Assembly: GCA_008692225.1 (NCBI GenBank)
Contig: VICG01000001.1
Location: 62,001 to 126,000 of the forward strand
Length of the DNA: 64,000 nt
Source of the DNA: Monilinia fructicola
Lineage: Eukaryota; Ascomycota; Leotiomycetes; Helotiales; Sclerotiniaceae
Direction: 5' to 3'
The position numbers and the translations under genes were made by a program. How positions within the stretch are numbered: the stretch's first letter is position 1; each line of letters starts with the position of its first letter. The notes under the pieces are model-generated. The model ran no database searches, was not told the DNA's origin, and saw only the letters and a program-made list of their open reading frames with translations. Positions 1 through 12,301 of this stretch are shown here, piece by piece.

Positions 1-467
1 TAAACTTTTGATGTTAGGCAAGCTGTAAAGTTTTATCCATACTCAGCGCTATCCGCAGCAAAAGGGCGATTGAATATTGGAAGGGATTTTAATCGGTTTC
101 TTATCATAATTTTGTTATATTCATACATTTTTTTCACCCGTTGATTCATTCCCATCGTCTCTTCCCATCGTAACATACCTCTATTTTCCTTCTTTCTCTA
201 GTCATAATTTTCAAATAACATAAAACTTACTCCATTGACAAGCCTCCCTTGTCAATATTATAATCTGTAGCAGCCATTGTAATACCATATAGGTATCGAG
301 GTCGGAGGACAATCCAGCTGCGCAATCTCTGGGCTATCCTACACCAAGGGCCGAATCCGCACATTAGACTCTTCATCCATCAACAACCATTGAAGGGTCT
401 TAAACCATGATCCAAGGTTCATTTAAAATCCTAAGAAAAAGTCAGGGATGGGGTTGCAACGAAAGAC
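1..467. other. Intergenic, 3' side of ZZ/EF-hand gene
   Basis: No convincing open frame or RNA gene is visible. The right part must contain the 3' UTR of the minus-strand ZZ/EF-hand gene, which stops at 468. The left part is AT-rich and runs off the window, so a gene to the left cannot be excluded. Confidence 0.6.
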
Positions 468-3461
468 CTAAGGGATGCAGAACTCAATCCAGCTGCCCAA
501 ATAGTCCATCGAATTCCCCTTCCCATTTTCCGCCAACTTCTTAACACATTGCTCAAACTCCTCGAAGTTTATTTTCCCCAATCCACCTCTCTCCTTGCCC
601 TCATGTTCCGCACTTTCTATCTCCCACAATTTGTATAAAGCCTCATAACTTGGCTTCTTTGTTTCCTTCTCAACACGCTGTCTGTCTGCTTTGGGGGAGC
701 TCGCAGCTGGAGTTTCCATAAACGATGATTCAAATTTAGATTGAGAATCTCCACCCGGCCCACCCAAAGCATCGTTAGAAATATGATTTGGTCTGAACTG
801 AGGGAGTGTAGGATCTCTGTATTCAGACAAGTGCAGGGCAGTAGAACTAGAAGCCTCAGCGCGCTCTTGTTCCTTCTCCTTGAGATTTAAGTCAATATAA
901 AAGAAAAGAGTTGGCGGCAAAACAGGTTGCAGAGCATTCAGAAGAGCACGTTGGTGATCAAAGCTGAAATTACATTGATCAACATATGTCTTCCATGCCC
1001 TCAAAGGATCATCTCTACTATAGGGAATCCGTCGAAATTGGCGTTCCGCCATCTCGAGGTCAAATTCTGGGAGTGAGGGAGCTGACGGATCAAAGTCTGG
1101 AATAGTTCCAGCGTCATTGACGGCGTTGGTTTCAATAAACTCCTCGACTTCGTAGCCCGTTGCTGCTAGAAGTTCGTCTAATTGCCTTTCGCGTATATCT
1201 TCGACCTCCACCTCGGGAATATCGGGCCATACAGGCCGTGGATTGAGATCAAAATTACGGACATCTCTTCTCTCAACAACACTGCCACCAATTAATTGAA
1301 ATGTATCACTGACTGATCTCTCTTCTTCAATCCTCTTTGCTATAGCCCACTTCACAAATTCCTCGGTATTGAAAATATATCGGTATTTGTCGCGTTCTTC
1401 TTTTGTCTCCATAACAGCCACCGCCAAATCTTCCTTGGACCGGAAAAATGGATCCAGAAGCTCATTATATGCTTGTTGTGTGACTTGATATAAGATCTCC
1501 TTGCCCACATCTTTCTCCGCATCGGGTATCTCTATACCTCCCCATCGTTCAGGCACGCTTCGCGAGGATGTTGAAGGATTTGAGCGAGTATCAAAATCGT
1601 CCATGTCCTCTGCAAATCTTACTTTCGAAGATGACCGAGAATGTATACTTGGCCGTTGCTGAAATTGAGACTTGGAGGTTTCTCCTCCAGCGCCATGGGT
1701 AAAAATATCTTCATCCTCGTTCCAGTCAGAAGGTGGTGATGCTCCTTCTTCCTCATCCGTGTAAAATTGTCTTCGCTTCCACCGCTCGTGCAATGCAATT
1801 CGAGCTTTGTGTCTTTTTAAAGTGTGCTTTATAATAAAGGGGCGCGCATTTTCTGGAATGTTTGACAAGGTATATTCTGGTCCACAAACTGCTTGGACAT
1901 CTTCATCGGTGATACTCAAATCGCGTCGACGGCGTTCAAACGCTGCTTCGGTCGCGTCTACGATTAGATCTTCAGAGTTGTTGAATCCTGTAGTCAAACC
2001 CGCAAAGCATTCATCTAGCCGTTCTTCGGTAATGTCATCAATAGCATCAGATATACGTTGCTCGACTGGCCGTTCCATCAAAGATCGCCAGTAGCCTCGT
2101 GTTCTCTCAATGGATCGCGTTTCAGAAGTTGATGCCAAACCAAAATTGATAAGAGTATCATCTCGATTCCCAGTATCATTAGCACTAGGCCTTAACACGC
2201 CCCTTCCATCATGAATCTCTAGCTCTCCATCACGGATAGATTTGCCCTCACCAGCGCGCAATTCTACGGATGGATTGGGACCTTGACCAAACAATTGCCC
2301 GAGAGCACCACGACTATTGACTTGAGCATGTGCTTCCGAGCTCATCATCTGCTGTTCATCAAGACCTTCAAGCATATCTCTATGCATTTGACGATACAAA
2401 ACGTAATAGGATCGAAACATTCGCAAAAAGTCTTTCCTGTCAACGTAGCCATCGTCATCTATATCGTAACCTGCAAAGATCACACGCCATTTATCCTTTT
2501 GTTTGCGGTATGCCTGACCTCGGAGAAATTCTGGAAATGAAATAAGATCGTCTCTATTGCTATCATAGAAGGCGAACATCCTGTCGAATATGAGACTTGG
2601 GGTATTATTTCTGTAACCGCCACTGGGTACCAAGCAGCGGTCAAATGTTCTTCTATCCATAGCTAGGCGGATATCATCCGGGTCTTCTGGCCAAGGTGTA
2701 TTTGCCATAAAATTCCACTGCTCAAAGTATGCTTCCAATTCTGGTCTCTCAAAGCCTGTCTCACGAGAGTACTTTGTAATCAATTCTTTGGGCAATATCT
2801 TGACCCGGTCCATGTTATCAGGCTCTCCACAGTACCATACCGGTTGAATTTGCCTGGGTCCAAAGGATGGTGCTGGTATTCTAACTTTGTAGAATATATG
2901 TGTCTTTATGTGTACACCTTGTGCTTCGCATGATTCACACAGATCAAAGTCTGCACAGTTTGCACATCTATATCGAATTCCTCGAATGGGAACTACTCCG
3001 CAAGCGTTACAGCCACACCCTCTATGTACGTATGCATTTCGTCTTGTAGCATCTTCGGAAACACGAAAGAGAAGTTGAACAATGTTTTGACCGTTTCGTT
3101 CCTCTTCTGCAGTCGGCGCCCTTCCTGTCAGGCCGAATTCATCCTCATCTTCCGGGCCACCATTCACCACTGTATCTCCATCGGTCAATGGCCTAGCGAC
3201 AATGTTTGCATCATCATCTTCGCCTGGTAGGATAGGTCTCAATTGCGTAGCTGTAAGATCATCATTTGGTTCCGTGCGTCGTCGCCGGTGAACCGCATTA
3301 CTTCGATGTAGCCTGCCGCCACTAGCACCGCCTTCGGTATCGGTGGCATATGTGCTATAGACAAAGAATATTCCATATGCGGCGAGACAAGTGGTGATGG
3401 CTAATATTGCTCCCCTGCTTCTCGATAATGTACTTGAAGCTGTAGTAGATGAGGCTGACAT
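468..3461 (-). CDS. Membrane-anchored ZZ-type zinc finger and EF-hand protein
   Basis: A single uninterrupted frame encodes 997 aa. Residues about 17-39 form one hydrophobic segment after a short Ser/Thr-rich start, reading as a signal anchor rather than a cleaved signal. Residues about 146-195 carry a ZZ-type zinc finger: Cys pairs at about 151/154, then CxxC, CxxC and two His. Two EF-hand-like loops follow: one at about 297-320 with D-S-N-R-D-D, one at about 331-353 with D-I-D-D-D-G, the better calcium-binding pattern. A third, weak one lies near the C-terminus (about 966-985, GKINFEEFEQ). The middle and end are acidic and low in complexity. ZZ fingers usually bind proteins and EF-hands calcium, so a calcium-responsive membrane scaffold is an inference. 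Related fungal proteins are uncharacterised as far as I know. The ATG at 3461 is the first Met of the frame and precedes the anchor directly. Confidence 0.88.
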   Translation of the reverse strand: MSASSTTASSTLSRSRGAILAITTCLAAYGIFFVYSTYATDTEGGASGGRLHRSNAVHRRRRTEPNDDLTATQLRPILPGEDDDANIVARPLTDGDTVVNGGPEDEDEFGLTGRAPTAEEERNGQNIVQLLFRVSEDATRRNAYVHRGCGCNACGVVPIRGIRYRCANCADFDLCESCEAQGVHIKTHIFYKVRIPAPSFGPRQIQPVWYCGEPDNMDRVKILPKELITKYSRETGFERPELEAYFEQWNFMANTPWPEDPDDIRLAMDRRTFDRCLVPSGGYRNNTPSLIFDRMFAFYDSNRDDLISFPEFLRGQAYRKQKDKWRVIFAGYDIDDDGYVDRKDFLRMFRSYYVLYRQMHRDMLEGLDEQQMMSSEAHAQVNSRGALGQLFGQGPNPSVELRAGEGKSIRDGELEIHDGRGVLRPSANDTGNRDDTLINFGLASTSETRSIERTRGYWRSLMERPVEQRISDAIDDITEERLDECFAGLTTGFNNSEDLIVDATEAAFERRRRDLSITDEDVQAVCGPEYTLSNIPENARPFIIKHTLKRHKARIALHERWKRRQFYTDEEEGASPPSDWNEDEDIFTHGAGGETSKSQFQQRPSIHSRSSSKVRFAEDMDDFDTRSNPSTSSRSVPERWGGIEIPDAEKDVGKEILYQVTQQAYNELLDPFFRSKEDLAVAVMETKEERDKYRYIFNTEEFVKWAIAKRIEEERSVSDTFQLIGGSVVERRDVRNFDLNPRPVWPDIPEVEVEDIRERQLDELLAATGYEVEEFIETNAVNDAGTIPDFDPSAPSLPEFDLEMAERQFRRIPYSRDDPLRAWKTYVDQCNFSFDHQRALLNALQPVLPPTLFFYIDLNLKEKEQERAEASSSTALHLSEYRDPTLPQFRPNHISNDALGGPGGDSQSKFESSFMETPAASSPKADRQRVEKETKKPSYEALYKLWEIESAEHEGKERGGLGKINFEEFEQCVKKLAENGKGNSMDYLGSWIEFCIP

Positions 3462-4166
3462 CGTTACAACGAAAGGATTGTATTAAAGCTTGTTATGTCA
3501 AGTACTTGCTGGGATACCTAGGTTGAAGCAACCAGATTTGCAGAAGTACATGGCGTCATCTGCGTTACTAAGAGGAAAATTCGTATTTGGTTGATTGTTG
3601 TGTACTGGCGATGGTATCAAGTCCAACATTGATTTTGCTTGATGAGCTTTTGATAAAGGATGAAGCAACAGGAGGGGCACGCCTTGTGTCTGTCTAGCTT
3701 ACCAATATTGTGAGTTATTCAGCCTTCCCTCCTTATCGCTCCCTGCTTATCACCTCGTGACCTCCCCCTTTCTCATAAATGAACGAACCTCGCGTGGAAA
3801 TCAATCACATCTAGCCATCCATTACGAACCTTACCATTACCTATACATTGGGAGAGCTATGGTCGATGAGTCTGCATACCATGAACTACCACGAACTGAA
3901 CGTTTATCTAACTTTATAAGTATCTTCAAACGTTCAAAGAGTCACTAGCATGCCCAGAATCAAAGTCGAGTAATGTAATATGTGGAGCACAGAGAAATAT
4001 TCAATATTCATTCATCAGCAGCAACTTTACAAGCTGGATATCCTACAATAACCATAACACCATTAGTTGACCCCGGTGACCCAATCCTGTCCCGTTCTAA
4101 CTCCTGATAATAACAACACCGAAATAATGCGATAAGTCTATGGTGGCGGTTCAAAGACATTTCCCC
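3462..4166. other. Intergenic: ZZ gene promoter and kinesin 3' region
   Basis: About 700 bp between two minus-strand genes. It must hold the upstream region of the ZZ/EF-hand gene and the 3' UTR of the kinesin. A 63-codon open stretch at 3757-3948 (+) has no recognisable features. I see no RNA gene or repeat here. Confidence 0.6.
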
Positions 4167-7100
4167 CTATCCTGCCGTCCTCGGGCTCCGTCTTCTTCCT
4201 GTACTCTGCGCAAAAAGCTCAGATCCCAGTAATGTATTTTCTCTTCCTTCTAAAGCAACCACGCTCGGTTTTTTTGATAATCTTGGTTTTGGTATTTTAC
4301 CGGTTGCCTGCTTCTTGAAAGGCGGGGCTGACCCGTCGGAATCAACGGAATTGACTGAACTATTTGACATTAGGCTTTGACTTAGGCTTTGTGTTTCTGA
4401 GTTCAGTGTTCCGGCGCTTATGTTCACGTCGATCTCCCTAAGTCCAGTTGGCTTATTTTCTGGTTCTGCAATGGGAACAAAAGCTACCTCTTTATCACCA
4501 GTGGGCGTAGAATCATTGTAAACCATTGGGATAACAACTTTACTCGGTGATTCGATCGCTTGTGGCTGACGAAGGGCTGCCAGGAGTGTTTCATGCGCTT
4601 CAGTCCGAGGTAAATGCGTTGGATATTGATACTGAACCTTCTGGGGAGTCTCTCCTGTTGGTTCGTACTCTTGTATCGTCGTTTTAGAAATGTTTGTACG
4701 AAGATTTGCAAGTGGTTGTCGTAGGTTGTCATCTAATGGAGTGAGGTTCTCGACCAAAGCCTGTGTCTTTGACGTCATCTCATCGCCCAGATCTTTAACA
4801 CGGCCATATGTTGATGCAAAATGGGTTCCGATATTGTCATATGAAGATTTGACCGTAGTTGATAAGCCTTGAAGGGATTGTGCATGTAGATCGTGGTGTT
4901 CGGCATTTTGCGCTCGCGCGCGAGTGACAAAATCATCGAGCGCTTGCATTTGAGTGCTGATATCTTTCATTTGTTCGTCAACAATACGAACAGTCTCATC
5001 ATGTACAGATCTTGTCGTAGCTTGAATCGATGCATTGTGTTTGTTCGCAGCCATCCAATCATCCTTCAACTTTGTCTTCAAGGTCTCTCTAGATCGTAAG
5101 ACTTCCTCTACAAGCTTCTCTTCCTTATCATTCCATGTATCCATACCTTGACTATACTGAGCTCGAGTTGCTTCGAAAGACTCGTTTGATGATTGGATAT
5201 CCGTTCGTATGACAGCAATTTTATCACAGAGGCGTGCGTCTTGGGCTTCACCCTGGGCCATAATTAAAGTCGAGATTTGCGAAAGAAGGTTCTGACGATC
5301 TTCAGCGGCTTGCTTTCTTTCTTCCAGGACGACCTCATCGAGTTTCGAGCTGATGGCACTATTTGATTCTATAGCCGCTTCACCAGCGGCATGAAGCTGC
5401 TGTCTCAGTTCATTTGCTTCTGCCTTCTGTGCATTGACGTGTTTGAGAAGGTCTTCAAATATTGACTTGAAATCTCGGCCGAGGGAGGAATATGATCCAT
5501 GAAGCTGAGTATGAAATGCACCAAGTTCACTGATAACTTCAGCAGAAATCCTTTCTGCTGCAACTGCCAATCCTTGGAGCCCTTCTCCTACTCGAGCCTT
5601 GACATCTTCCCGCAGAGTTTTGATCTCCTCTAGAACTGCATTCATCTCTTCCTTAGCCGAATCCGTCTGCTCAGAAACCTCCTTTCCAGAGTTCTCAAAG
5701 GCGACAACATTCTCTTCGAGGAATGCTTGTGTTGCCGCTAATTTTTCCAATTCGCCATCGACGAATGATTGCATTCGGCCTGAGACGGCAGACATCAGTT
5801 CTTGCTGCTGAGCTCGGAACTCTTCAACCCGTGATTCCACGAGATTTGTTACCTCAGAGACCTGAGCTTGCGAAAGACCCCAGGCATTTCGATTCAAAGC
5901 TTGGAGAGCTGACTTTCGCCTGTTTTTATCATGAAGACCGCCGACATCATTTACTGTGCGCCCCAGAGTGGAAAGAAGCTCGTTACCAACAACACTTAAT
6001 TGTTCTTCGGTGTGCTGGTGAGCTTTTCGGAGCACAGATTCTTCCTCTAGAGTCCGGCGAGTATTTTCAAGGACCGATTCAGTTTGCTCTAGGACGCCCT
6101 TTGTCTCATCTAAGATTGACTCCGTAGCCTCGGCTTTTTTCTTCATCGTCATGAAATTCGAAGTTAAGGAGTACAATTCCTGAACCTTATTTCGGAGATT
6201 CGTTTCCATGGTCTCGATTTTCGCTGCTTGTTCCTCACTGAGTATCCTTCTGGACTCACTTTCGACTGTGATCTCTTCATAATTCTCGTTCGTAAGGTAG
6301 ACTCCATTTCGCTGTCTGGCAGCAATCAGTTCGCCCTTGAGTTTTTCGATCTCGTAGGTGAAATCCTTGAGGAGTGTCTTTTTGTTGACCATTTGGTTGA
6401 CTTGAGGTTTGTTGCGAATGTTCTTCGCTCTGAATGCGTAATCCAAAGTTGAGATCGTCTCCTCCAAGTTACTTTTAGCGGGAGAAACTGTAGCAATGAT
6501 GCATGTTTTTGTTCGTCCACCCAGCGAATCTTGGAGGAGACGTGTGAGTTTCGATTCACGATAAGGAATGTGAACATCACGAGAACTTCTATCGACCAGC
6601 GCATTGATAACACGGCCAAGAGTTAACAAACTCTTGTTGATCAAACCAGCCTCAGCAGCCCTCTTGTTCTCGGCACCACTGCGTTGAATGTTTTCACTTC
6701 CTGCCAAATCGACCAAGTTCAGCTTGCCAGCGCTGACATAGTCCTCTCCATTTTCTGCTGTCCTTTTAATGTAGGCAGTGACTGTGAAGACCGTGTGACT
6801 TCTACTACTCAGATCGTTGCACTTGGTTGCTGCAACTTGTCGTTTGAAGGATCCATCTTGAAGAATCTTAACACCATCCCTAGCGCTCTTGATGTGTGAT
6901 TCTTCCATGCCTTGGACTATGGTACTGGAACTCCCCTTTTTGCTGGTGTCATCGTAAATCTTCAGCTTGGTGTTGTCATCAACCGATATCAAATCACGTA
7001 GCTCCTCATTGTACAGTTCGATAAATGAACACTTCACGGAGGATTCTGCGTCATCTAGTTCGAGTTTGTTGAACAACGCGTGAAGAGCACGAGGTATAAT

Positions 7101-7729
7101 CCCAGCATTATCTGAAAGGATTCCAAAATGATCGCTCATGTCTCCAGACATAGTATACGTTTTTCCGGTACCAGTCTGGCCATATGCGAATATCGTACAA
7201 TTATATCCCGCAAGCATCTAAATTGATCAGAAGAGCCACATGAAAAGAATAGGATTAAAATTACCTCATCAAGAATGGGAGTTACAACGTCGTCAAAAAT
7301 CATCGCTTGGTCTGCCGCAGCTGAAAAGACTTTATCGAAATGGTAGCTCTTATTGCTAAGAGCGCTGGGTCCCATAGATAAATCGAGGTTTTTGCCCTTT
7401 ACTCCCTCCGTTGAGAGTACCACTCCACTGTTTTCCCTGACCTCGCGCTCGTTCCGGCCTCTGCATCGCACCACAACGTTGATATTTGTTTCCCCACCTC
7501 CATCCTGTTCAAAGTCTCTATCTTTCCTCTTCGTACCTGTCGTAGATGTCGCAACCGACACTACTGATCCTGTTGGCGATGCTGCACGAGATCTCGACGG
7601 AGGTGGCATTGCTGAGCTCGCCCTCGAGTTTGAAGCTTTTGCTAGGGAACTTGAAGGTCTTGGTGGGGGTCGCATAGTGTTTACCCTTTTGTTTACAGCT
7701 GGTGCTGCTGCTCGAGGTATTCCTGCCAT
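4167..7729 (-). CDS. bimC: Kinesin-5 (BimC/Cut7/Eg5 family) mitotic motor
   Basis: Two exons, 7729..7265 and 7217..4167, separated by a 47-bp intron (GTAATT...TTTAG), give 1171 aa. The start is the ATG of MAGIPRAAAP; the same frame continues upstream only through non-ATG codons. Order: a Pro/Ser/Arg-rich head of about 85 residues; a motor domain from about 85 to 430 with N-4-like NVVVRCRGRN, the P-loop GQTGTGKT at about 168-175, switch I NDLSSRSH and switch II LVDLAGSE; a long coiled-coil stalk; then a BimC box (PTGETPQKVQYQYP) at about residue 1005, which carries the Thr-Pro site known as a Cdk1 target in this family. The tail is basic. Kinesin-5 is a homotetrameric plus-end motor that slides antiparallel spindle microtubules. 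It shares a 538-bp divergent promoter with the plus-strand gene at 8268. Confidence 0.97.
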
Positions 7730-8267
7730 TACTTGGCGATCGTGTTTCCCCAAAGAAACCTAATTCTGTCTTTTGAGGGAAAGAAGTGCGAATGCGAAGA
7801 TTGTTTTTCTTCTTGTTTATGTGAGGGATCGGGTCAATTTCTCAAAACTTGACGCGCACATAGATGATTTTGTAATATCAGAGGATATGATTCAATCTTT
7901 ATTGTATAAATTGAAGATCTACAATAATTCTTCCCCTTTAGCAATCGAAATATAATGTCGTAGTACTCTGTATGGTGTTGTTGTCGCAAATGATTGTTGA
8001 TGTTTATTCATCAGATGGAGTTTCTTTGATTAACATTTCTTGCAAACTGTTGCCTCGGCAACCAAACTAATGCATGATCAAGTATCTCTCCCACTCATAC
8101 TCCGTACAATCATCCATCACGAGCTTCATGCCCCACCAATTATGCCATCACTCTCGAACCGTCTCCCTCCTACGTACTTGTGATTTGCAGTCATTGGATC
8201 AATATTTGCCATCCTCTACTTATACCGATAATTCAAGTACAGAAACAAACACACAAATGTAGCAGAT
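7730..8267. promoter_or_regulatory. Divergent promoter between kinesin-5 and PHAF1-like gene
   Basis: This 538-bp gap lies between the start codons of two genes pointing away from each other, so it must supply both promoters. A CCAAT pentamer is visible at 8136-8140 and one copy of the recurrent nonamer TACTCCGTA at 8098-8106. Neither is shown to be functional. Co-regulation of the two genes is possible but not indicated by anything else. Confidence 0.5.
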
Positions 8268-9885
8268 ATGTCGCTGTTCAGTGCTCAAGTTCATCCTGGG
8301 CGAGCTCTAGGCTTCCTAGGTATATAGACAATTTCAATGTCCCCCTTGACAAAGAACAGTAACTTACAATATATACTCAGTCCTCGGGGCTTCACTTCAC
8401 GACATTATCACACGAATAAAAGCAGAGCCGCAACGATTTCCTAAACTTGACTTAACTTTTGAGCCTTCAGCTCCTGTCGATGAGCCCGTTATCCTCAGTC
8501 TACCCTCCAACGGCATCCGTTTACGCTTTGATGGACCTCAGCAACGTCTGCGACTGATAGAAGTGTTGGACTTTACGAAGAATAAACTCACATACAATGA
8601 TCGAGAGGTTTTAAGGTCTGGCGGAACTGCTTCGCCAAATAGCGCAGGAACTGGGTACCTGACGGGACCAACATTTCGACATATTTACAAGAGTTTGATA
8701 GGGCCTACGTTTCCCGGAGAATATATAAAGCCAGAAGTTGGAGATGAGACTGGAATGGGTCTATATGTATTATCATATCCCGGTGTCGCATTTTCGTTTC
8801 CTATTCATAAGTCATCTTGGTCTCCTGGGAAAGATGTTGTTTCACTACTTTCTTCATCCGCCAGCCAGCCCGCTTCTTCCATGGCGATATTCTCAGGGGA
8901 ATCCTGGCCCGAGGCACGAGACAACCTGTTCACACAGACCCTAGAGCCTTTGAAGACATTTCCTCCTTTGACAAAAGGTCGAGAACCGGTGGCGGAAGAA
9001 ATTGGCCTTGTTCGGCTCTATGGTGGCGGCAGACTTGAGCTGGTCCGTCGTTTCCACAGCACCCCTTTTTGGATTCTTCTCGGCGAAACAACTCCCCAGG
9101 AGCTTGTAGCTGAACTAGGACCACCGGATGCTATATATCGAAAGAATGATCAAAAAATGTCAATACATAAAGCTCGAACCGCAAGTAGCACTGGTAGACG
9201 CCCGGCTTCAACAGATCTACGGGATGACTCTACCGATACGGACCAATCTTCGGCCCATACAGCGACGGATGATTCTGATGATGAAAGTGGGGAAGGGGAA
9301 GCAGCAGGAAATGTTACTGGGGAATGCTTTTACAACTATTTCTACCACGGATTTGATGTCTTGGTCTCTACACCCACTGCACCCTCACAACTTCCCCCAT
9401 CTAAAATGTCTTCTCAGAAGGAAAACAATCGAGTGATTCCTGCAGATGCAACTGCTCGTCTAGTGGCTACAAAAGTCATATTGCATGGCAATGTTCCAGG
9501 ATCATATCCCTTCAATCGTCATCGTCGCTGTCGCTGGGAGATCGAATACCTATCTCCGAAACCTAAATCTGAAGTCACAATCATTAACTCTGAGACTCCT
9601 TTTCCATTAATTGAAAGTAATCTTTATAATGAATGGAAGAGCATTTACGACAATGCCGAAGAAGCAAAGCAAAGGCAACGAGGTATGGTACTTAATCGAG
9701 ACTGGGGTGACAGTCCCGGAAGTAGCTGTGAACTACTAGGTGGCTGGGAAGATAGCTTAGGTGGGAAGCGAAATGCTGGGAAGGAAGATGAGAAAGGGCT
9801 TGGAAATACGACTCTGTTTGGATTTCCAGGCTTAGTATTTGAAGTGTTGAAGAATGGGACTGTGAGTGGTGTTACGGTATTTTGA
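8268..9885 (+). CDS. UPF0183 / PHAF1 (C16orf70, MYTHO) family protein
   Basis: Exon 1 (8268..8319, MSLFSAQVHPGRALGFL) is joined to exon 2 (8381..9885) by a 61-bp intron (GTATAT...CTCAG), phase 1, giving 518 aa. After the splice the protein reads VLGASLHDIITRIKAEPQRF, then SLPSNGIRLRFDGPQQRLRL, the N-terminal pattern of UPF0183. The order continues through ...GPTFPGEYIKPEVGDETGMG and VALDAR-like blocks to a C-terminal ...FGFPGLVFEVLKNGTVSGVT. An acidic, Ser/Asp-rich insert lies at about residues 296-325. The animal member PHAF1 acts with BCAS3 on phosphoinositide-positive autophagic membranes; whether the fungal protein does the same is not known to me. Without the first exon the frame would lack an ATG at the conserved start, so the two-exon model is well supported. 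Confidence 0.92.
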
Positions 9886-10460
9886 TGGGTTGGATATCAA
9901 CTGCGATACTGCTAGGTGATAGGAGTTCATGGGGTAAATATTCTTTAGATCGCATGCATACATTGATGATGGGTGGGTGAATGGGCTTGGGGAGTTGACA
10001 ACTCTTTGATGATATCAAGATTTAGCATTAAGGCATTGACATTCTGAACATTATTCTTTCCCGACTGCGCGCCTGAGAAATTCCTTTATTCATTTATTTT
10101 CTGGTTCATTATACATTCCGTTTGCCCTTATCGGCAAAAAAAAAACGATTCATCAACACACTCAGAGTTGGAAGGCCACTATGTACAGCCAAATCATAGT
10201 CGGCTCTCAAAAGTAGGCCTCATCTTCACGAAACCAAAGAAACCAAACCAATACGCAATCAATCCACGCTGCGCTCCCATCTTTCTCGAACTTAATTGCG
10301 ACCTAGTGCCATTCACTATTGAAGTTGTAACCCAGATGATGGTTTTCCAACACTTTTCCGCTGTGCACCATTTGATGATTGGATAGAAAGGAATCCAGCA
10401 AAATATGAACACCACTGAATACCATCTCAACATGCGTTGTCATCAGAAATCGTTCGTCTT
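9886..10460. other. Convergent 3' intergenic region
   Basis: About 575 bp between the convergent ends of the PHAF1-like gene and the unknown gene at 10461-12301. It should contain both 3' UTRs. A short A-run lies near 10137-10145. Open stretches at 10168-10433 lie on both strands and are not coding-like. Nothing else is visible. Confidence 0.6.
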
Positions 10461-12301
10461 TCACTCCCTGTATTTGTGACTGTGTTTCCACAAGTCCGGC
10501 TTCACACTATTATCAAGAACGGAGTAGTATTTTGCCATTACATCATCTTCCTTTACCAGAGTTTGTGCCTTTGCCCGGAGTACTGATGACTTTGCCGCTC
10601 TTGTTGATCTTGCATCTGATGTGGGAGGTTGGTGGTCCAGCCAAGACTGATTCATGGTTCTAGATACGGATCTCATAGGCATACTAGTATCGGTTTGTGT
10701 ATCTGTATCTAGGCCCTCGTCGGTAGTACCTCTAGATCTTGTTTCTTTCCGAGCAGGAGCAAGGGTAGAGGCTTCTCTCTTTGATCTTGTCATGGAACGG
10801 ACTGAAGTTTTTCGGATTGGAGAATTGGGGAGAGGTCGTCGGCCTTGCGCATTTACCGGTGGAAGGTAAGGATCACAATCGGAGTCGTAGGTTTGGCATT
10901 GAGATGGATTTCTTGTTTTATGCTGGTTGAAGGCGATATGATGAGAAGGTTGTCGAGGTGGGAGGGTCGTTCGCTCTTGTGATGGCCGGGCACCCGGATT
11001 TAGACTGTACTCGGACTGTTCCATCTGTCGCAGACAGATAACATCTTCAGGTCGCGGTGCTACGGGATTGGTATGTTTGATTGGTGGTTTGTAGACTGTG
11101 GGTTGGGCTTGATGGGGTACTTGGGACCGGTGAGGAGAAGTTGGTAATTTACTACTGCCACTTGGAGTCGCGGTTTCTTCAGTATCTATTTGAGATTTGA
11201 AGATAATAGGAAGATTTGATACTTCGGTATCTACTCGGTGTCTTTCACCAGTTGGTGGAACTTGAGAACTCATTTGATGGGTAGAATATGTCGATTTCGG
11301 ATTTTTGCTATCTAGGACAGTACTATTTTCTTCGACTCCTCGAAATTCAGAGGCATTAAATAGGCGATTGGCCTCCTGTTCTGGGCTAGTTGCCTGTTGC
11401 GCAGAGGCAGAAAGAACAGCAGATCGTTCAGGTTTTGATGAAAAATTATACAAAGGACTTTTTGGAGTTGCCCGACTATTGCTAATCGCTACTCGAAGAC
11501 TCTTATTGGCTGTATCAGTGCCAGCGGAAGCAGACGAGTAGGGTTTGAGACGACGTCCTGGAGGTGTCAATCCCTGAGCGGAGTAAAATTCGGCGACTGC
11601 TCTTGAGTTCATAGACAAGCGTTTTTGACGGTGGTTAGAAGTAGCATTACGCCTTTTTCTCTGTAGACGAGAGTTGGGATTCCGAGAAGAGCTGCTCGCC
11701 TGAAGAGGAATCTCGGTGGCATTCTGTACACGAGACGTAGCAGCAGCGGCTTGGTCATAAGCGTGGGATTGAGCTTGAACTTCTTGTTGTTGCTGAGGAG
11801 TAAGTAGAATTGCTGAGGGGTTGGATGTAGTAGTATCTTGGATAAACTATCGATCATTAGCACTTATCATTAAGCAAAACCGTACCTAGATCAAATATAT
11901 ACTCCAATAGCTATGTTATTCCTCTCTAGCAATCGTCTCAGACCCCGCCGAACCGAGTAAAGACGGCTCTCCAAGCCTGATAGTGTATTGATTATTGGAT
12001 AGTCGGGGAAAAGCCGCTGATAGTTGCCTGAACCAAGGCGAAGAAGCTCCTCGTCGCCTTCGGGAACATCATGTCGGAATTGACGATAGATGATGTGCCC
12101 TAAAGCCAATAGCACTTAGTTAGCCTGAGATGGTATTGAGATTGCCCTTCAACTTTCTGTCGGATTAGATTGAGACTTACAGGTAACCAATGCGTCGTAG
12201 GCCCTTCTGTCTTTATCACTGAGCCCGTTCAAGGTTCTCGCAGGGGGCCAACAGAGAAGAGTAGGCGTGCCTCCGCGAAATGAAAGCTCCCCTTTACCCA
12301 T
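10461..12301 (-). CDS. Unrecognised fungal protein, 567 aa, basic disordered C-terminus
   Basis: Three exons, 12301..12181, 12099..11903 and 11846..10461, with introns of 81 and 56 bp (GTAAGT...TTTAG and GTATAT...GATAG) whose phases agree, give 567 aa. The first about 106 residues look folded: LNGLSDKDRRAYDALVTWHI, then VPEGDEELLRLGSGNYQRLF and SRLYSVRRGLRRLLERNN. The rest is rich in Gln, Ser, Pro and Arg, with a bipartite-like basic patch LQRKRRN...HRQKR after about residue 155 that could be a nuclear signal. I do not recognise a family. The middle intron keeps the frame by skipping an in-frame TGA, which supports the model. The gene ends convergently with the PHAF1-like gene. A nuclear or regulatory role would be a guess. 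Confidence 0.75.

Noticed and set aside
7730..7753. Eight-residue upstream extension of the kinesin frame
   Set aside because: The extension starts with TTG, not ATG. The first ATG (7729) gives the expected MAGIPRAAAP start.
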